Source: Robiginitomaculum antarcticum DSM 21748 (lineage in GTDB: Bacteria > Pseudomonadota > Alphaproteobacteria > Caulobacterales > Maricaulaceae). Taken from it: a stretch of DNA of 64,000 bases. Both the position numbers and the translations under genes were made by a program. Below are positions 1 through 10,394 of this stretch, in pieces. Location: the NCBI RefSeq assembly GCF_000365025.1, contig NZ_KB823011.1, positions 1,012,621-1,076,620 on the forward strand. The letters are read 5' to 3'. The notes beneath the pieces were generated by a model, which made no database searches, was not told the origin of the DNA, and was given only the letters and a program-made list of their open reading frames with translations. Numbering within the stretch: position 1 is the first letter of the stretch; every line of letters begins with the position of its first letter.

Positions 1-538
1 TCAGCTCGCGGCCTTTAATCAGCGGCTCGATAAGTACATATTCGCCCATTTGCGGCATATCCGCGATCTCATTTGGCGGAGTCTTGGCTCCCGCCTCAAC
101 CATAAAGACGCCGACGCTGGAGCCTTGGGCATTGGGCTTAATAACATAAGGCAGCGGCATGGGATGCCCGGCGGATAGGCTATCGCGCGCAACAAGCCGC
201 CCCTGCGGTACAGTAATCCCAGCATCGGACAGAACGGCTTTGGCGCGCTGCTTATCCATCGCCAGAGCCGAGGCCATAACCCCGCTATGGGTGTAAGGTT
301 TGCCGTAGAGATCAAGCACGCCCTGCACGCGGCCATCTTCGCCCCATTCACCATGCAGCGCGTTAAATATCACATCGGGCGCGGCGTCACGTAGCTGGTT
401 CATCAGGCTGGTCGTCATATCGATCATGACCACATCATAGCCCTCTTCGCGCAGAGCTTTGCCGCAGGCCGTGCCGGACCTCAGCGAAACTTCGCGTTCA
501 GCAGACAATCCACCATAAAGAACCGCGACCCGGGTCAT
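1..538 (-). CDS. ddl: D-alanine--D-alanine ligase, C-terminal part outside the window
   Basis: Cytoplasmic ATP-dependent ligase that joins two D-alanines for the peptidoglycan pentapeptide. The first 179 codons are visible and open to the window edge. The start ATG at 538 overlaps the murB stop (ATGA). Visible family motifs are AEREVS near residue 13 (the catalytic Glu segment), HGEWGEDG near residue 62, and [11 protein letters not shown] near residue 143, the region of the ATP-binding Ser loop. As the last gene of the dcw cluster after murB it fits DdlB. The identification is secure; only the rest of the ATP-grasp domain is missing because of the window boundary. Confidence 0.95.
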   Translation of the reverse strand, partial: MTRVAVLYGGLSAEREVSLRSGTACGKALREEGYDVVMIDMTTSLMNQLRDAAPDVIFNALHGEWGEDGRVQGVLDLYGKPYTHSGVMASALAMDKQRAKAVLSDAGITVPQGRLVARDSLSAGHPMPLPYVIKPNAQGSSVGVFMVEAGAKTPPNEIADMPQMGEYVLIEPLIKGREL

Positions 539-1455
539 GACGAAACTCCAATACGCTTAATTTCCCAGTGCAGGTCGACGCCTTCACTGGCTTTGACTTT
601 GGCGCGTATATCCTCGCCTAGGCTTTCCAAATCGCCCGCCGTGGCGTTATTAGTATTGATCATAAAATTACAATGCAGCTCGCTCATCTGCGCGCCGCCC
701 ACACGATAGCCGCGTCCGCCCGCAGCGTCGATGACTTGCCATGCCCCCCGGCCGCCGGACTGTTTGGGGTCAGGATTTTTAAATGTCGAGCCGCCGGTTT
801 TTTCGCGAATGGGCTGGCTCTCCTCGCGCTTCGCTGTGATGTCGTTCATTCGGGCCGTTATAGCGGTGGGATCATCGGCGCCGCCTTCAAATGTCGCTTC
901 GATAAAGATCAAATCCTCCGGCGCGCCGCAATGACGATAGGCGTAATTCATCTCGGCCACTTCCATAATCTGGCGACGCCCTCGGCGGTCGAGTGCCGTT
1001 ATGGTTTTGACGACGTCTTTAGTTTCCGCCCCGTAGCACCCCGCATTCATGCGCAGCGCCCCGCCGATTGTGCCGGGAATACCAGCGTAAAATTCCAGCC
1101 CTCCAATACCCGCCCTGGCCGCCGCTTTAGCTGCCATATTGTCCAGCGCCGCTGCGCCCGCCGTAACGGTTATCCCGTCACAGGACACTTTTCCAAATGA
1201 CGGGCCAAGACGTATGGTGACGCCTGCCACGCCGCCATCGCGCACTAATGTATTGGACGCGACGCCCATAATGTTGACGGGAATATGCGGCGGCAAAGCA
1301 CCTAGAAACAGCGATAAATCCGCAGCGTTCTTGGGTATGAAAAAGGCCTGCGCAGGTCCGCCGACCCGTAGCCATGTATAAGGCGCAAGCTCCACATTCG
1401 CCTTAAGGCTGCCGCGCACCGGCGGAAGGTTGGATATGATATTAGGGAAAGTCAC
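535..1455 (-). CDS. murB: UDP-N-acetylenolpyruvoylglucosamine reductase
   Basis: FAD- and NADPH-dependent reduction of enolpyruvyl-UDP-GlcNAc to UDP-MurNAc in the cytoplasm. The 306-residue length is normal for type I MurB. The FAD domain shows [10 protein letters not shown] near residue 26 and [12 protein letters not shown] near 122. YRHC near 173 and GGSTFKNP at 221-228 (Ser223 as the expected proton donor) mark the catalytic part, followed by [11 protein letters not shown]. The start is GTG at 1455, one base after the murC stop (TAG-C-GTG), so translation is probably coupled. The 3' end overlaps ddl by four bases. Confidence 0.96.
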   Translation of the reverse strand: MTFPNIISNLPPVRGSLKANVELAPYTWLRVGGPAQAFFIPKNAADLSLFLGALPPHIPVNIMGVASNTLVRDGGVAGVTIRLGPSFGKVSCDGITVTAGAAALDNMAAKAAARAGIGGLEFYAGIPGTIGGALRMNAGCYGAETKDVVKTITALDRRGRRQIMEVAEMNYAYRHCGAPEDLIFIEATFEGGADDPTAITARMNDITAKREESQPIREKTGGSTFKNPDPKQSGGRGAWQVIDAAGGRGYRVGGAQMSELHCNFMINTNNATAGDLESLGEDIRAKVKASEGVDLHWEIKRIGVSS

Positions 1456-1456
1456 G

Positions 1457-2866
1457 CTACCCCATCGCTTTGGTTAACGTCTCAGGGAGCTCATGCGCCC
1501 AAGCGGTAATATCGCCAGCGCCGAGACAGACAACGACATCTCCCGCCTCGACCTTATCCGCCAATATCTCTGCGAGATCATCTCGCGTTACGGCTGTTAC
1601 GTCGCGGTGACCATAGGCGCGAATCCCCTCGACCAGCGAGTTGCGGTCTATTCCTTCTATTGACGCCTCGCCTGCGGCGTAAACATCAGCGACGCAAACC
1701 CCGTCAGCGGCGTTGAAACAGGTGCAAAAGTCCTCAAACAGATCGCGTAGACGCGAATAGCGATGGGGCTGCACGACCGCCCACACCTTACCTTGCGTGA
1801 CTTCGCGGGCCGCTTGCAGCACGGCTTTAATCTCAACAGGATGGTGGCCATAATCATCTATAATGCGCACGCCATGAGCATCTCCGACATGGGTGAAGCG
1901 GCGCTTGACCCCGCCAAAGCTGGCCAGGCCTTCGCGGACCTGCGTCTCGCCTGCTCCCATTTCGCGCACAACGGCAATCGCGGACAGAACATTTTGAGTA
2001 TTGTGACGCCCCGCCATAGGCAGGAACATATTGCTCCAACGCGTTTCCTCACGGGTAACTACGTCGCGGAACACGACTTCGAATTTTGTGCCGCCATTTT
2101 CACTGTGTAGGTTTTCGGCGCGTATATCGGCCTGCGGGTTAAACCCATATGTGATGACGCGGCGATCGCTGATGCGGCTGACCAGCGCCTGCACTTCAGG
2201 GTGGTCAATGCACAGCACGGCAAAGCCATAAAATGGCAAGTTCTCAATGAAGCTGTCAAAGGCGGCACGCAGCGTATCAAAATCGCCATAATGCTCCATA
2301 TGCTCGGGGTCGATATTAGTGACAACAGCAACGGTAGAGAACAGCTTTAGAAACGAGCCGTCAGACTCGTCAGCTTCGACCACCATCCATTTCGACGCCC
2401 CTAATTTGGCGTTAGAGCCATAGGCGTTGATTATGCCGCCATTAATCACGGTCGGGTCAAATCCCCCGCCTTCCATGAGGGCAGCTATCATTGTCGTTGT
2501 CGTCGTTTTGCCGTGTGTTCCGCCCACAGCGACAGCCCATTTCAAGCGCATGAGTTCGGCCAGCATTTCAGCACGACGCACGACAGGTATCTTTTGGCGG
2601 CGGGCTTCGACCAGTTCAGCATTGTCCGGCTTAATAGCCGAGGACATCACGATCGCGCCTGCCCCCGTAACCTGCTCTGATTTTTGGCCGATAAAGATTG
2701 TCGCGCCGCGTGATTGTAGACGGTTTGTGATCGGGGTCTCGCGCATATCGCTGCCCTGCACTGTATAGCCCAGATTGAGCATGACCTCGGCAATGCCGCT
2801 CATGCCTATCCCGCCAATACCGACAAAATGAATGGGACCGGGTTCAAATGGCAGGGAGGGTGTCAT
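1457..2866 (-). CDS. murC: UDP-N-acetylmuramate--L-alanine ligase
   Basis: Adds L-Ala to UDP-MurNAc, the first amino acid of the stem peptide. The 469-residue product has the N-terminal Rossmann motif GIGGIGMSG near residue 16, the Mur ligase P-loop GGTHGKTTT near 115, and DDYGHHP in the C-terminal part. The open frame continues upstream to 3103, but that extension runs through murG and is low-complexity, while homology begins right after the ATG at 2866, so that start is chosen. This leaves 49 bases between murG and murC, the largest gap in this part of the cluster. Confidence 0.95.
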   Translation of the reverse strand: MTPSLPFEPGPIHFVGIGGIGMSGIAEVMLNLGYTVQGSDMRETPITNRLQSRGATIFIGQKSEQVTGAGAIVMSSAIKPDNAELVEARRQKIPVVRRAEMLAELMRLKWAVAVGGTHGKTTTTTMIAALMEGGGFDPTVINGGIINAYGSNAKLGASKWMVVEADESDGSFLKLFSTVAVVTNIDPEHMEHYGDFDTLRAAFDSFIENLPFYGFAVLCIDHPEVQALVSRISDRRVITYGFNPQADIRAENLHSENGGTKFEVVFRDVVTREETRWSNMFLPMAGRHNTQNVLSAIAVVREMGAGETQVREGLASFGGVKRRFTHVGDAHGVRIIDDYGHHPVEIKAVLQAAREVTQGKVWAVVQPHRYSRLRDLFEDFCTCFNAADGVCVADVYAAGEASIEGIDRNSLVEGIRAYGHRDVTAVTRDDLAEILADKVEAGDVVVCLGAGDITAWAHELPETLTKAMG

Positions 2867-2915
2867 AACTATCGTTTCTTTTTGGGCTCTCGCCGGAGCC
2901 GGATGAGACGCAGAC

Positions 2916-4004
2916 CTAGGACGGGGCTCCGACAACAGCCTTGACCAAGTCGGCCAATCGGGCTGTTGCGTCGGGGCGGGCCGCATTAAGGGCTGCACGG
3001 GATGCAGTTTCGAGATAAGTCGAATCACAGAGTTTATCCAAGAGGATATTTTTAACAGTCTCTGGGGTAAACTCCGATTCCGGCAAAAGGTCGGCGCAAC
3101 CAAGGTTTTTTAGTGCTTTTGCATTTTCTGTTTGATGATCGTCCATCGCTATAGCCAAAGGAACCAGCAATGATGGCAATCCCATCAATGCAATTTCGCT
3201 CACTGAACTGGCCCCTGCGCGTGCAATAATAAAATGCGCTTTAGCGAGATAAGTCTGAATATCAGCAAAGAACGGCGCGCACCGGGCGTCAACGCCTGCC
3301 GCTTTATAGAGCTTAGTCGCCTCGTCCAAATCAGCCGCGCGGGTTTGCTGCACAATATGCAGCCGCGCGCGCAAACTCTCCGGTAAAGCGCTAATGGCTT
3401 TGGGCACCGTGGTTGAAATGATCGTGGAGCCGAGACTACCGCCGACAATAAGCAAGTTAATCGGTCCCGTCTTTCCTGGCGGGGTATAAGGACGTTTCGA
3501 GGCGCTCAATACGGCGTCGCGCATCGGATTACCGATCGGCCTGATTTTGGCTTTTGCGGGTGCGCGCAACAGACAGTCAAAGCCGCAGGCGACGTATTCG
3601 GCCTTAGCGGCAAAAACGCGGTTGACCCGCCCAAGGACAGCATTTTGTTCATGGAGTATCGTTGGAATGCCCAGCGCTTGCGCCGCGCGAATGGCTGGAA
3701 AGGCGGGGTAGCCGCCAAAGCCAATGACAACATCGGGTTTCCAGCTTTTAATAAACCGCTTAGCCTGCCCCACGCCGCGTAGAAGTTTCAATATCCCGCC
3801 CGGCACTTTGTGCGGTAAGCGCGGGGAAAGTGTTGCTGCGCTCACCCTGATGATCGGATCGGCCGGAATGCGTCCGGCATGTTTTTCACCGCGCGTATCG
3901 GTCATCATGGCGATGTCCCAGCCCTGTGCTTTCAACGTCTCTGCCAGTGCCTGCGCGGGGAACATATGTCCGCCTGTCCCGCCGGCGGCAAGCAAGGCGC
4001 GCAT
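2916..4004 (-). CDS. murG: UDP-N-acetylglucosamine--N-acetylmuramyl-(pentapeptide) pyrophosphoryl-undecaprenol transferase
   Basis: GT28 glycosyltransferase at the inner face of the cytoplasmic membrane that converts lipid I to lipid II. The 362 residues carry the glycine-rich loop GGTGGH at 8-13, GFGGYPAFP near 105 (membrane/lipid side), [11 protein letters not shown], and the UDP-GlcNAc site GGSLGS plus [10 protein letters not shown] in the C-terminal domain. Its ATG overlaps the ftsW stop by one base (TAATG). Placement between ftsW and murC is the standard order. Confidence 0.96.
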   Translation of the reverse strand: MRALLAAGGTGGHMFPAQALAETLKAQGWDIAMMTDTRGEKHAGRIPADPIIRVSAATLSPRLPHKVPGGILKLLRGVGQAKRFIKSWKPDVVIGFGGYPAFPAIRAAQALGIPTILHEQNAVLGRVNRVFAAKAEYVACGFDCLLRAPAKAKIRPIGNPMRDAVLSASKRPYTPPGKTGPINLLIVGGSLGSTIISTTVPKAISALPESLRARLHIVQQTRAADLDEATKLYKAAGVDARCAPFFADIQTYLAKAHFIIARAGASSVSEIALMGLPSLLVPLAIAMDDHQTENAKALKNLGCADLLPESEFTPETVKNILLDKLCDSTYLETASRAALNAARPDATARLADLVKAVVGAPS

Positions 4005-5140
4005 TAATAGACTCCATATCCATAAGCGCCCGCGCGTTTACGGGTGAACGCCAGTATCAATCCCATTGAAAAGCACAGCGCGAGCATGGATGAGCCGCCA
4101 TAGCTGATAAACGGCAGCGTCATGCCTTTGGGCGGCACCATATTCAGATTTACGGCCAGATTGATGATAGTCTGCACCCCGATCATAGTTGCCAAACCCG
4201 CCACGGCGAGTTGCGCGAAATGGTCGTTCAGGCGCAAAGCTTTGCGAAAGGCTTGAATCACGAGGGCCGCGAGCAGGGCAATCAAGAGAAGCGAGATGAG
4301 AAAGCCGAATTCCTCGACGGCGACGGCGAAGATAAAGTCGGTATGCGCGTCTGGCAGTTGCTCTTTGACACGCCCTTCGCCCGGACCGCGGCCAAATATG
4401 CCGCCATTCGAGATCGCTTCCAGAGCTTTATCGGTCTGGTAAGTATCACTGCCCTCGGGATTTAAAAACCGCATCAAACGGTCTTGCACATGTGGCAAAG
4501 CGAAAAACGCAACCACTGCACCTGCCATTGACACGCATCCCAGAAACAGCATCCAACCCAGTGATAAACCGGCGAAGAAGAAAATTGCGCCAAAGCATAG
4601 GGTCAGTAAGAAACTCTGACCGAAATCAGGCTGCCGGAGCAGCATTAAAACAAGCAGGATGTAAACGCCAAAAACGATTGCAATGCCGGGAAATGTTATG
4701 TCTTTTTTGCGCTGCGCAAACATCCATGCGGCAAAGACGATAAATCCGGGCTTGGCAAATTCACTGGGCTGTAGGGAAAACGACCCGATTTTGACCCAAC
4801 GCGTAGCGCCTTTGACCTCGTGGCCAATAAAATTAAGCGCAAACATAACAATAATCGCCCCCAGCAAAGCCAGCACAGCCAGCCGCCGCGCATTCATCGG
4901 CGAGAACATGGACAATATCATCGCCCCGCTTATCCCGACAAAGACGAAAAACAAATGACGCGTAAAGAAATAAAAGGGATCAGTTCCGCCCAATTTCGCT
5001 GCAGCGGCAGGGCTGGCTGCCAGTGACAAAATTAAACCGGCCAAGATGAGCGTAGCGAAAATACCTATCAGGACGCGGTCTACACTGCGCCACCATTCGA
5101 GCAGAAACGAGCGGTTAGAGCGTTGGGCCGTCAAAATCAT
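4004..5140 (-). CDS. ftsW: Septal peptidoglycan glycosyltransferase FtsW (SEDS family)
   Basis: Polytopic membrane protein that polymerises lipid II at the septum together with FtsI. The 378 residues contain about ten hydrophobic segments. SEDS landmarks are visible: a segment with LQPSEFAKPG near residue 125, the extracytoplasmic stretch DAHTDFIFAVAVEEFG near 265, and the C-terminal NMVPPKGMTLPFISYGGSS. The ATG at 5140 overlaps the murD stop (ATGA). The cognate FtsI is encoded upstream in the same cluster. Confidence 0.95.
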   Translation of the reverse strand: MILTAQRSNRSFLLEWWRSVDRVLIGIFATLILAGLILSLAASPAAAAKLGGTDPFYFFTRHLFFVFVGISGAMILSMFSPMNARRLAVLALLGAIIVMFALNFIGHEVKGATRWVKIGSFSLQPSEFAKPGFIVFAAWMFAQRKKDITFPGIAIVFGVYILLVLMLLRQPDFGQSFLLTLCFGAIFFFAGLSLGWMLFLGCVSMAGAVVAFFALPHVQDRLMRFLNPEGSDTYQTDKALEAISNGGIFGRGPGEGRVKEQLPDAHTDFIFAVAVEEFGFLISLLLIALLAALVIQAFRKALRLNDHFAQLAVAGLATMIGVQTIINLAVNLNMVPPKGMTLPFISYGGSSMLALCFSMGLILAFTRKRAGAYGYGVY

Positions 5141-6570
5141 GCCGCGTGACCTTTTGCCTTTTCGGCTTCAAACATATCAATTATGGCTTGGGCTTCGCTG
5201 CGAAATGCGTCTCCGCGCAGTTCAAAATTCTTGAACTGGTCAAAGCTGGCGCAGGCCGGACTTAGTAAAATAACGGGGTCATCATCGCCGCTAGATAGCG
5301 CATCGCGCGTCGCGCATAAAACGGCGCGGCGCAGATCGCCGCTGATTTTATGGGCAATTTTCTGTTTTTTTAATACGCTGCGAAATGCTGGCGCAGCCTC
5401 GCCAATCAAATACGCTTTGCGGACGCCGGCAAGCTCAGTGGCCAACGGCGCGATACCGCCGTCTTTCGCCACACCGCCGGCAATCCAATATATATTTCTA
5501 TAGGCGCGAAGAGCCTGTCTTGCGGCTTCAGCATTGGTGGCTTTGCTATCATTTATATAGCTTACGCTTAGCACTTTGCCGAGGCGTTCCATGCGGTGCG
5601 CCAGACCGCCAAAGGACAATATCGCTTTGCCGATCTGTTCTGGATCAAGGCCCAGCCCCTGCACCGCTGCAAATGCAGCAGCTGCGTTTTGCCAATTATG
5701 CTGCCCGTCCAGCGCGCGCGCCTTACGCAGATCGCAAATTTCAACGGATGTTCGGTTGATAGAGGCATATAATTTACCGTTAATGACGGAGACTCCGCGG
5801 CCTAATGCGCGGCTTCCGGAAATTGGAATAATCCGGCGTCCGTTTTTCGCTATCAGCTCCGTGGCCAGATGCTGTCCGCTTTCATCATCAACGCCGACGA
5901 CCGCGATGTCATCAGTCTGTTGATTGTCGAAAATTCGCATTTTTGCAGCGCGGTAGCCCGCCATATCGCCGTGACGTTCAATATGATCCGGCGTTAAATT
6001 GATAAACACGGCGCTGTTGGCCCGCAGCGAATATGTCCTCTCGAGCTGGTATGATGATAGCTCCAACACATAATGCGTCCCGCTATGCATAGCTTCCAAA
6101 TCCAGAACGCCGCGGCCAATATTGCCACCGATTTGCGCGTCACGGCCACAGCTATTGAGGATATGGCCGATCAGGGACGTCGTCGTACTTTTACCGTTTG
6201 TGCCGGTAATCGCGATAATAACAGGGCGGCGCTCCGGCGCGCGGGCGGCGATTTCTTTCGCGAATATTTCAATGTCGCAAATAATTGGAATATTATTCTC
6301 GCGGGCGCGCTGCGCCGTCCAATGCGGAGCGGGCTTATCATGGGCTATGCCGGGCGACAGGACGAGCGCGTCAATTGCGCTCCAGTCTGCCCCGTTCAAA
6401 TCCGACAGCGTTAGGCCGTCAGCCTGTGCAGCGTCGCGGCTCGCCTCCATATCGTCCCAAGCCAAAACCTTCGCGCCGCCTTTGGATAGCGATTTCGCCG
6501 CAGTAATGCCGGTTCGGCCCAGCCCAAAAACGGCAATGGTCTGACCTTTATAACTTTGCGCGACAATCAC
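5137..6570 (-). CDS. murD: UDP-N-acetylmuramoyl-L-alanine--D-glutamate ligase
   Basis: Adds D-Glu to UDP-MurNAc-L-Ala. The 477-residue product has an N-terminal Rossmann motif FGLGRTG near residue 15, the P-loop ITGTNGKSTT at 121-130, NLTPDHIERHG in the central domain, NDSKATN, and LLSPACASFDQFKNFELRGD near the end, a MurD signature. The start is GTG at 6570, preceded by a strong GGGGGA ribosome site in the 9-base gap after mraY. Confidence 0.95.
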   Translation of the reverse strand: MIVAQSYKGQTIAVFGLGRTGITAAKSLSKGGAKVLAWDDMEASRDAAQADGLTLSDLNGADWSAIDALVLSPGIAHDKPAPHWTAQRARENNIPIICDIEIFAKEIAARAPERRPVIIAITGTNGKSTTTSLIGHILNSCGRDAQIGGNIGRGVLDLEAMHSGTHYVLELSSYQLERTYSLRANSAVFINLTPDHIERHGDMAGYRAAKMRIFDNQQTDDIAVVGVDDESGQHLATELIAKNGRRIIPISGSRALGRGVSVINGKLYASINRTSVEICDLRKARALDGQHNWQNAAAAFAAVQGLGLDPEQIGKAILSFGGLAHRMERLGKVLSVSYINDSKATNAEAARQALRAYRNIYWIAGGVAKDGGIAPLATELAGVRKAYLIGEAAPAFRSVLKKQKIAHKISGDLRRAVLCATRDALSSGDDDPVILLSPACASFDQFKNFELRGDAFRSEAQAIIDMFEAEKAKGHAA

Positions 6571-6579
6571 AATATCCCC

Positions 6580-7674
6580 CTAGCGCAGCTTCAATGTGGA
6601 CAGGCCAATTAAGGCCAAAATAACAGCGATAATCCAAAACCGGATCACAATCGTCGGCTCGGCCCAGCCTTTTTTCTCAAAATGATGGTGGATCGGCGCC
6701 ATACGAAACACGCGTTTTCCCGTAAGCTTAAATGAGGCGACCTGCACGATCACGCTGACCGCTTCGAGCACAAATAAGCCGCCAATGATGGCCAGCACAA
6801 TTTCGTGCTTAACGGCAACGGCTGCGCTTCCCAAAGCGCCGCCAAGCGCCAGAGATCCCGTATCACCCATAAAGACCATAGCGGGCGGAGCATTGTACCA
6901 AAGAAAACCGAGGCCTGCGCCCAGAAGCGCGCCCAGTACGATGACAATTTCCGCTGTGCCCGGCACATAAGGAATGCCCAGATAAGACGAATATACGGAG
7001 TTGCCGACCAGATAGGCTATGGCTGAAAAACTGGCAGCCGCAATCATCACCGGAACGATCGCCAGTCCGTCCAGCCCGTCCGTTAAATTAACAGCATTAG
7101 ACGCGCCGACAATCACAATACAGCCAAAGGGAATGAAGAATATACCCAAATTTAAGGTAAAGTCCTTGAGGAAAGGAAAAGCCAGACCGGTATGATAACC
7201 ATCCGCCGCCGGCGTCGACTGTACGCAGACATAAACCGCCGCCGCCGCGATTAAAAATTCGAGAATTAATTTGATTTTACTGTTCAAGCCTTGAGGATTT
7301 TGTGTCGAGACTTTTAGATAGTCATCAGCATAACCGATCGCGCCAAAGCCAACCGTAACCAACATCACGACCCATAGAAACGGATTGGTCAAATCCCCCC
7401 ATAGAAGTGTTGATACAACAAGGCTGACAAGAATTAAAAGCCCGCCCATTGTCGGCGTTCCGGCCTTTGCAATAATATGGCCTTCAGGCCCGTCAAGGCG
7501 AATGGGCTGGCCTTTACCTTGCTTGGAGCGCAGCACATCTATGAGCTTTGGGCCAAAAATAAAGGCAATCAGCATAGAGGTCATCACCGCACCGCCAACA
7601 CGGAATGTAATATAATTAAATAAATTAAACATCTGATATTGTTCAGATAATTCTGAAAGTAAGTGATAAAGCAT
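6580..7674 (-). CDS. mraY: Phospho-N-acetylmuramoyl-pentapeptide-transferase
   Basis: Integral membrane enzyme that moves phospho-MurNAc-pentapeptide to undecaprenyl phosphate, making lipid I. The 364 residues form about ten membrane helices. Motifs seen: GTPTMGG near 75, GYADDYLKV near 119 (Mg-binding Asp pair), [13 protein letters not shown] near 195, [12 protein letters not shown], and the C-terminal [12 protein letters not shown]. Three bases separate it from murF. Confidence 0.96.
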   Translation of the reverse strand: MLYHLLSELSEQYQMFNLFNYITFRVGGAVMTSMLIAFIFGPKLIDVLRSKQGKGQPIRLDGPEGHIIAKAGTPTMGGLLILVSLVVSTLLWGDLTNPFLWVVMLVTVGFGAIGYADDYLKVSTQNPQGLNSKIKLILEFLIAAAAVYVCVQSTPAADGYHTGLAFPFLKDFTLNLGIFFIPFGCIVIVGASNAVNLTDGLDGLAIVPVMIAAASFSAIAYLVGNSVYSSYLGIPYVPGTAEIVIVLGALLGAGLGFLWYNAPPAMVFMGDTGSLALGGALGSAAVAVKHEIVLAIIGGLFVLEAVSVIVQVASFKLTGKRVFRMAPIHHHFEKKGWAEPTIVIRFWIIAVILALIGLSTLKLR

Positions 7675-7677
7675 GAT

Positions 7678-8955
7678 TTATTTTCCCCGAAGTTCTTTGA
7701 TGACAGATCCCAGACCCACGCTATTCGAGGCTTTGAGCAGTACACTATCATTGTCTTTGATTATGGATTTTAGCGCCGTAATAACACCTGATTTATCTGC
7801 CAGATGCGTCGCGTGGTATTTTTCGGGTAACGCATCCGCCAAAGCCTGGCTATGCTGTCCGACAGTGATGACTTGACTAAAGCCAGCATCAATCAAGGCT
7901 TTGGCTAAGCCGGCATGGAGCTGCACGCTCTGCGTTCCGAGTTCTAACATATCACCGATGACCGCGATCTTGCGGCCCTGACCTGAAACCGCTGAAATAG
8001 CTGCCGCTACAGAAACAGGATTGGCGTTATAACTCTCGTCAATGACTGTAAATTTATGACCGGCCAAATTTGCCGTAAACCGTTCGCCACGACCGGCTGG
8101 TGGTGTCAGTTTTGATAAAACGGCACGCGCTTGTTTTCTATCTCCGCTCGCAGCTTTCACAGCCGCCATCACCAGCGCAGCATTCATGCGGTTATGCGCG
8201 CCGGAAAGTTTTAGCCCCCCTTTAAAATCAGCAGCGTGAACCCCCACAACGGTCAAGCCTTTGGCTTTCGCCTCACTCGACAGATAGTCGAAATAGCTGT
8301 CATCTGCGTTCAGGATTGCTACCCCGCCTTTCGCCATACCGTCAAAAATCTCCGCTTTCGCTGCAGCGATATGATCGACACTTTCGAAAAACTCCAAATG
8401 CGCCGGCGCGATTTTGGTGATGATTGCGATATCAGGCGCGATTAGACCGGATAAATCACTTAGCTCTCCGGCATGGTTCATCCCCGCCTCAAGCACTGCA
8501 TATTGAGTGTCGCGTGGCATGGCGGCCATCATCAGGGGGACGCCCCAATGATTATTATAGGATTTGATCGATTTATGGGTCGGGCCGGATGGAGCGAGCG
8601 CGGCACCAAGCATTTCCTTAACCGATGTCTTTCCGACGCTTCCCGTTACCGCAATGCGTTTAGCCAAGCAGCGCTCCCGAGAGGCCCTGGCCAGATCGCG
8701 TAAGGCCAGTATGGCATCGTTTACACGCAGCGCCGGCACATCGGCAATCGCGCGTTCGCTGATGACAGCAGCTGCACCTTTTTCAAGCGCCATAGGAATG
8801 AAATCATGACCATCACGCACATCTTTCAACGGCACGAAGAGATCACCCTCACAAATTGTACGCGTATCGATAGACAGGCCGGACACAGTCCACGGCCCTG
8901 TAATTTTACCGCCTGTGGCTGCCGCAGCCTCGTGTGATGTCCAGAGCGCGCTCAT
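7678..8955 (-). CDS. murF: UDP-N-acetylmuramoyl-tripeptide--D-alanyl-D-alanine ligase
   Basis: Adds the D-Ala-D-Ala dipeptide to the UDP-MurNAc tripeptide. The product has 425 residues with the Mur P-loop TGSVGKTS near 104-111, SYNNHWGVPL near 144, NADD near 244, and DESYNANP near 315 in the C-terminal domain. The ATG at 8955 overlaps the murE stop (ATGA). It works on the product of MurE encoded just upstream. Confidence 0.95.
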   Translation of the reverse strand: MSALWTSHEAAAATGGKITGPWTVSGLSIDTRTICEGDLFVPLKDVRDGHDFIPMALEKGAAAVISERAIADVPALRVNDAILALRDLARASRERCLAKRIAVTGSVGKTSVKEMLGAALAPSGPTHKSIKSYNNHWGVPLMMAAMPRDTQYAVLEAGMNHAGELSDLSGLIAPDIAIITKIAPAHLEFFESVDHIAAAKAEIFDGMAKGGVAILNADDSYFDYLSSEAKAKGLTVVGVHAADFKGGLKLSGAHNRMNAALVMAAVKAASGDRKQARAVLSKLTPPAGRGERFTANLAGHKFTVIDESYNANPVSVAAAISAVSGQGRKIAVIGDMLELGTQSVQLHAGLAKALIDAGFSQVITVGQHSQALADALPEKYHATHLADKSGVITALKSIIKDNDSVLLKASNSVGLGSVIKELRGK

Positions 8956-10394
8956 GACTGCGCCTTTAATAAGCGGCGAACGACATCAGCATCTTTAAAA
9001 GGTATAATGTGAGTCCCGACAATCTGGCCTGACTCATGACCTTTGCCCGCAATGACGAGGCAGTCGCCTGCCTGCACCATATCAAGTCCGGCCAAGATAG
9101 CGGCCTCGCGGTCTCCGGTTTCGATTGCGTTCGGACAGCCCGACATGACAGCTTTCCGGATTTTTGCGGCGTCTTCCGTGCGTGGATTATCATCGGTCAC
9201 AATTTGGATATCAGAATAGTGATGCGCTATCGCGCCCATTTTTGGACGCTTGCCCGGATCGCGATCCCCGCCACATCCAAAGACAACGACAATTCGGCCC
9301 TGCGTGTGTGGACGTACGCCGCGTAACAGCTTTTCAAGCCCGTCGGGCGTATGGGCAAAATCAACAAAAACAGGCGCTCCGGTCTTGGTCACGCCCGCCC
9401 TGTCCATACGGCCATTAACACCCTTTAAATGGCTCAGAGCTGAAAAGACTGCATCAGAATTAACCCCTGTGGCCATGGCCAAACCCGCGGCGCTTACCGC
9501 GTTTAAAACTTGAAACTCTCCGGCAAGCGGAAGCTCGATTGTATGGCGCACGCCCTTATGGATGAGCAAAAGACTTTGGCTCGCGCTGCGCGGGGTGACT
9601 TCGGCAATACGCAGATCATCACCGTTCCATCCAGTTGTTATAACCTTCAGTCCAGCTTCACCCGCGAGCTTCGCCATGCGCTGCCCGTATTCGCTATCAA
9701 CATTGATAATCGCGGGAATGCCCTGCGGTGCGAGCGATTTGAACAGCCTCGCTTTGGACATAAAATAGTCTTCAACATTCGGATGGTAATCAAAATGATC
9801 CTGCGTAAGATTTGTAAAAGCCACCGCTGACAGGCGCGCGCCATCAAGGCGGTATTGTTTCAGACCGTGGGAGCTGGCCTCCATGGCGGCATAGGTGACG
9901 CCGGAGTCTTTTAAATCGCGCAATGTCATTTGCAGCGCCGCAGCATCGGGCGTGGTATGCGAAAGCGGGGTTACGCCCTTCTGTGTCGCGATGCCCAGCG
10001 TCCCGAAACAGGCGGCGTTTAATCCTGCTTCGCTCCAGATTTGGCGTAAAAATTCAACGGTTGAGCTTTTACCGTTCGTGCCCGTGACCGCCACCAAGGT
10101 TTCGGGCTGCCCTGCATAAAGCCGCGCTGCCAAATAGGCATATGTTTCGCGCGCGTTTTCGGTTTCAATTACGGGAACGCGCGTCTCTGTCAATCCGGGG
10201 CGCGACAGTATAGCAACGGCGCCGTTTTCAATCGCCTGGCCGACATAATCCCATCCATCCGCGCTCACACCTTTTAGCGCCGCAAATAGCGCGCCGGGCT
10301 TTACGGCCCGGCTATCTGCCGTAAGTGAGGTGATTTCGACGTCTTTGGCTCCGTCCGGCAAAGGCAATGTCGCGATAAGCATGGAGAGCTTCAT
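8952..10394 (-). CDS. murE: UDP-N-acetylmuramoyl-L-alanyl-D-glutamate--2,6-diaminopimelate ligase
   Basis: Adds the third amino acid of the stem peptide. The 480 residues include the P-loop TGTNGKSS at 104-111, TTPDA and ASSHGL substrate motifs, and DNPRTED in the C-terminal domain. The DNPR motif is the known determinant for meso-diaminopimelate rather than lysine, so the wall is of the Gram-negative DAP type. ATG at 10394 overlaps the ftsI stop by four bases. Confidence 0.96.
   Translation of the reverse strand: MKLSMLIATLPLPDGAKDVEITSLTADSRAVKPGALFAALKGVSADGWDYVGQAIENGAVAILSRPGLTETRVPVIETENARETYAYLAARLYAGQPETLVAVTGTNGKSSTVEFLRQIWSEAGLNAACFGTLGIATQKGVTPLSHTTPDAAALQMTLRDLKDSGVTYAAMEASSHGLKQYRLDGARLSAVAFTNLTQDHFDYHPNVEDYFMSKARLFKSLAPQGIPAIINVDSEYGQRMAKLAGEAGLKVITTGWNGDDLRIAEVTPRSASQSLLLIHKGVRHTIELPLAGEFQVLNAVSAAGLAMATGVNSDAVFSALSHLKGVNGRMDRAGVTKTGAPVFVDFAHTPDGLEKLLRGVRPHTQGRIVVVFGCGGDRDPGKRPKMGAIAHHYSDIQIVTDDNPRTEDAAKIRKAVMSGCPNAIETGDREAAILAGLDMVQAGDCLVIAGKGHESGQIVGTHIIPFKDADVVRRLLKAQS

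Noticed and set aside
2867-3103. 79-codon N-terminal extension of murC
   Set aside because: It runs inside murG in another frame, is low-complexity, and similarity to MurC starts only after the ATG at 2866.
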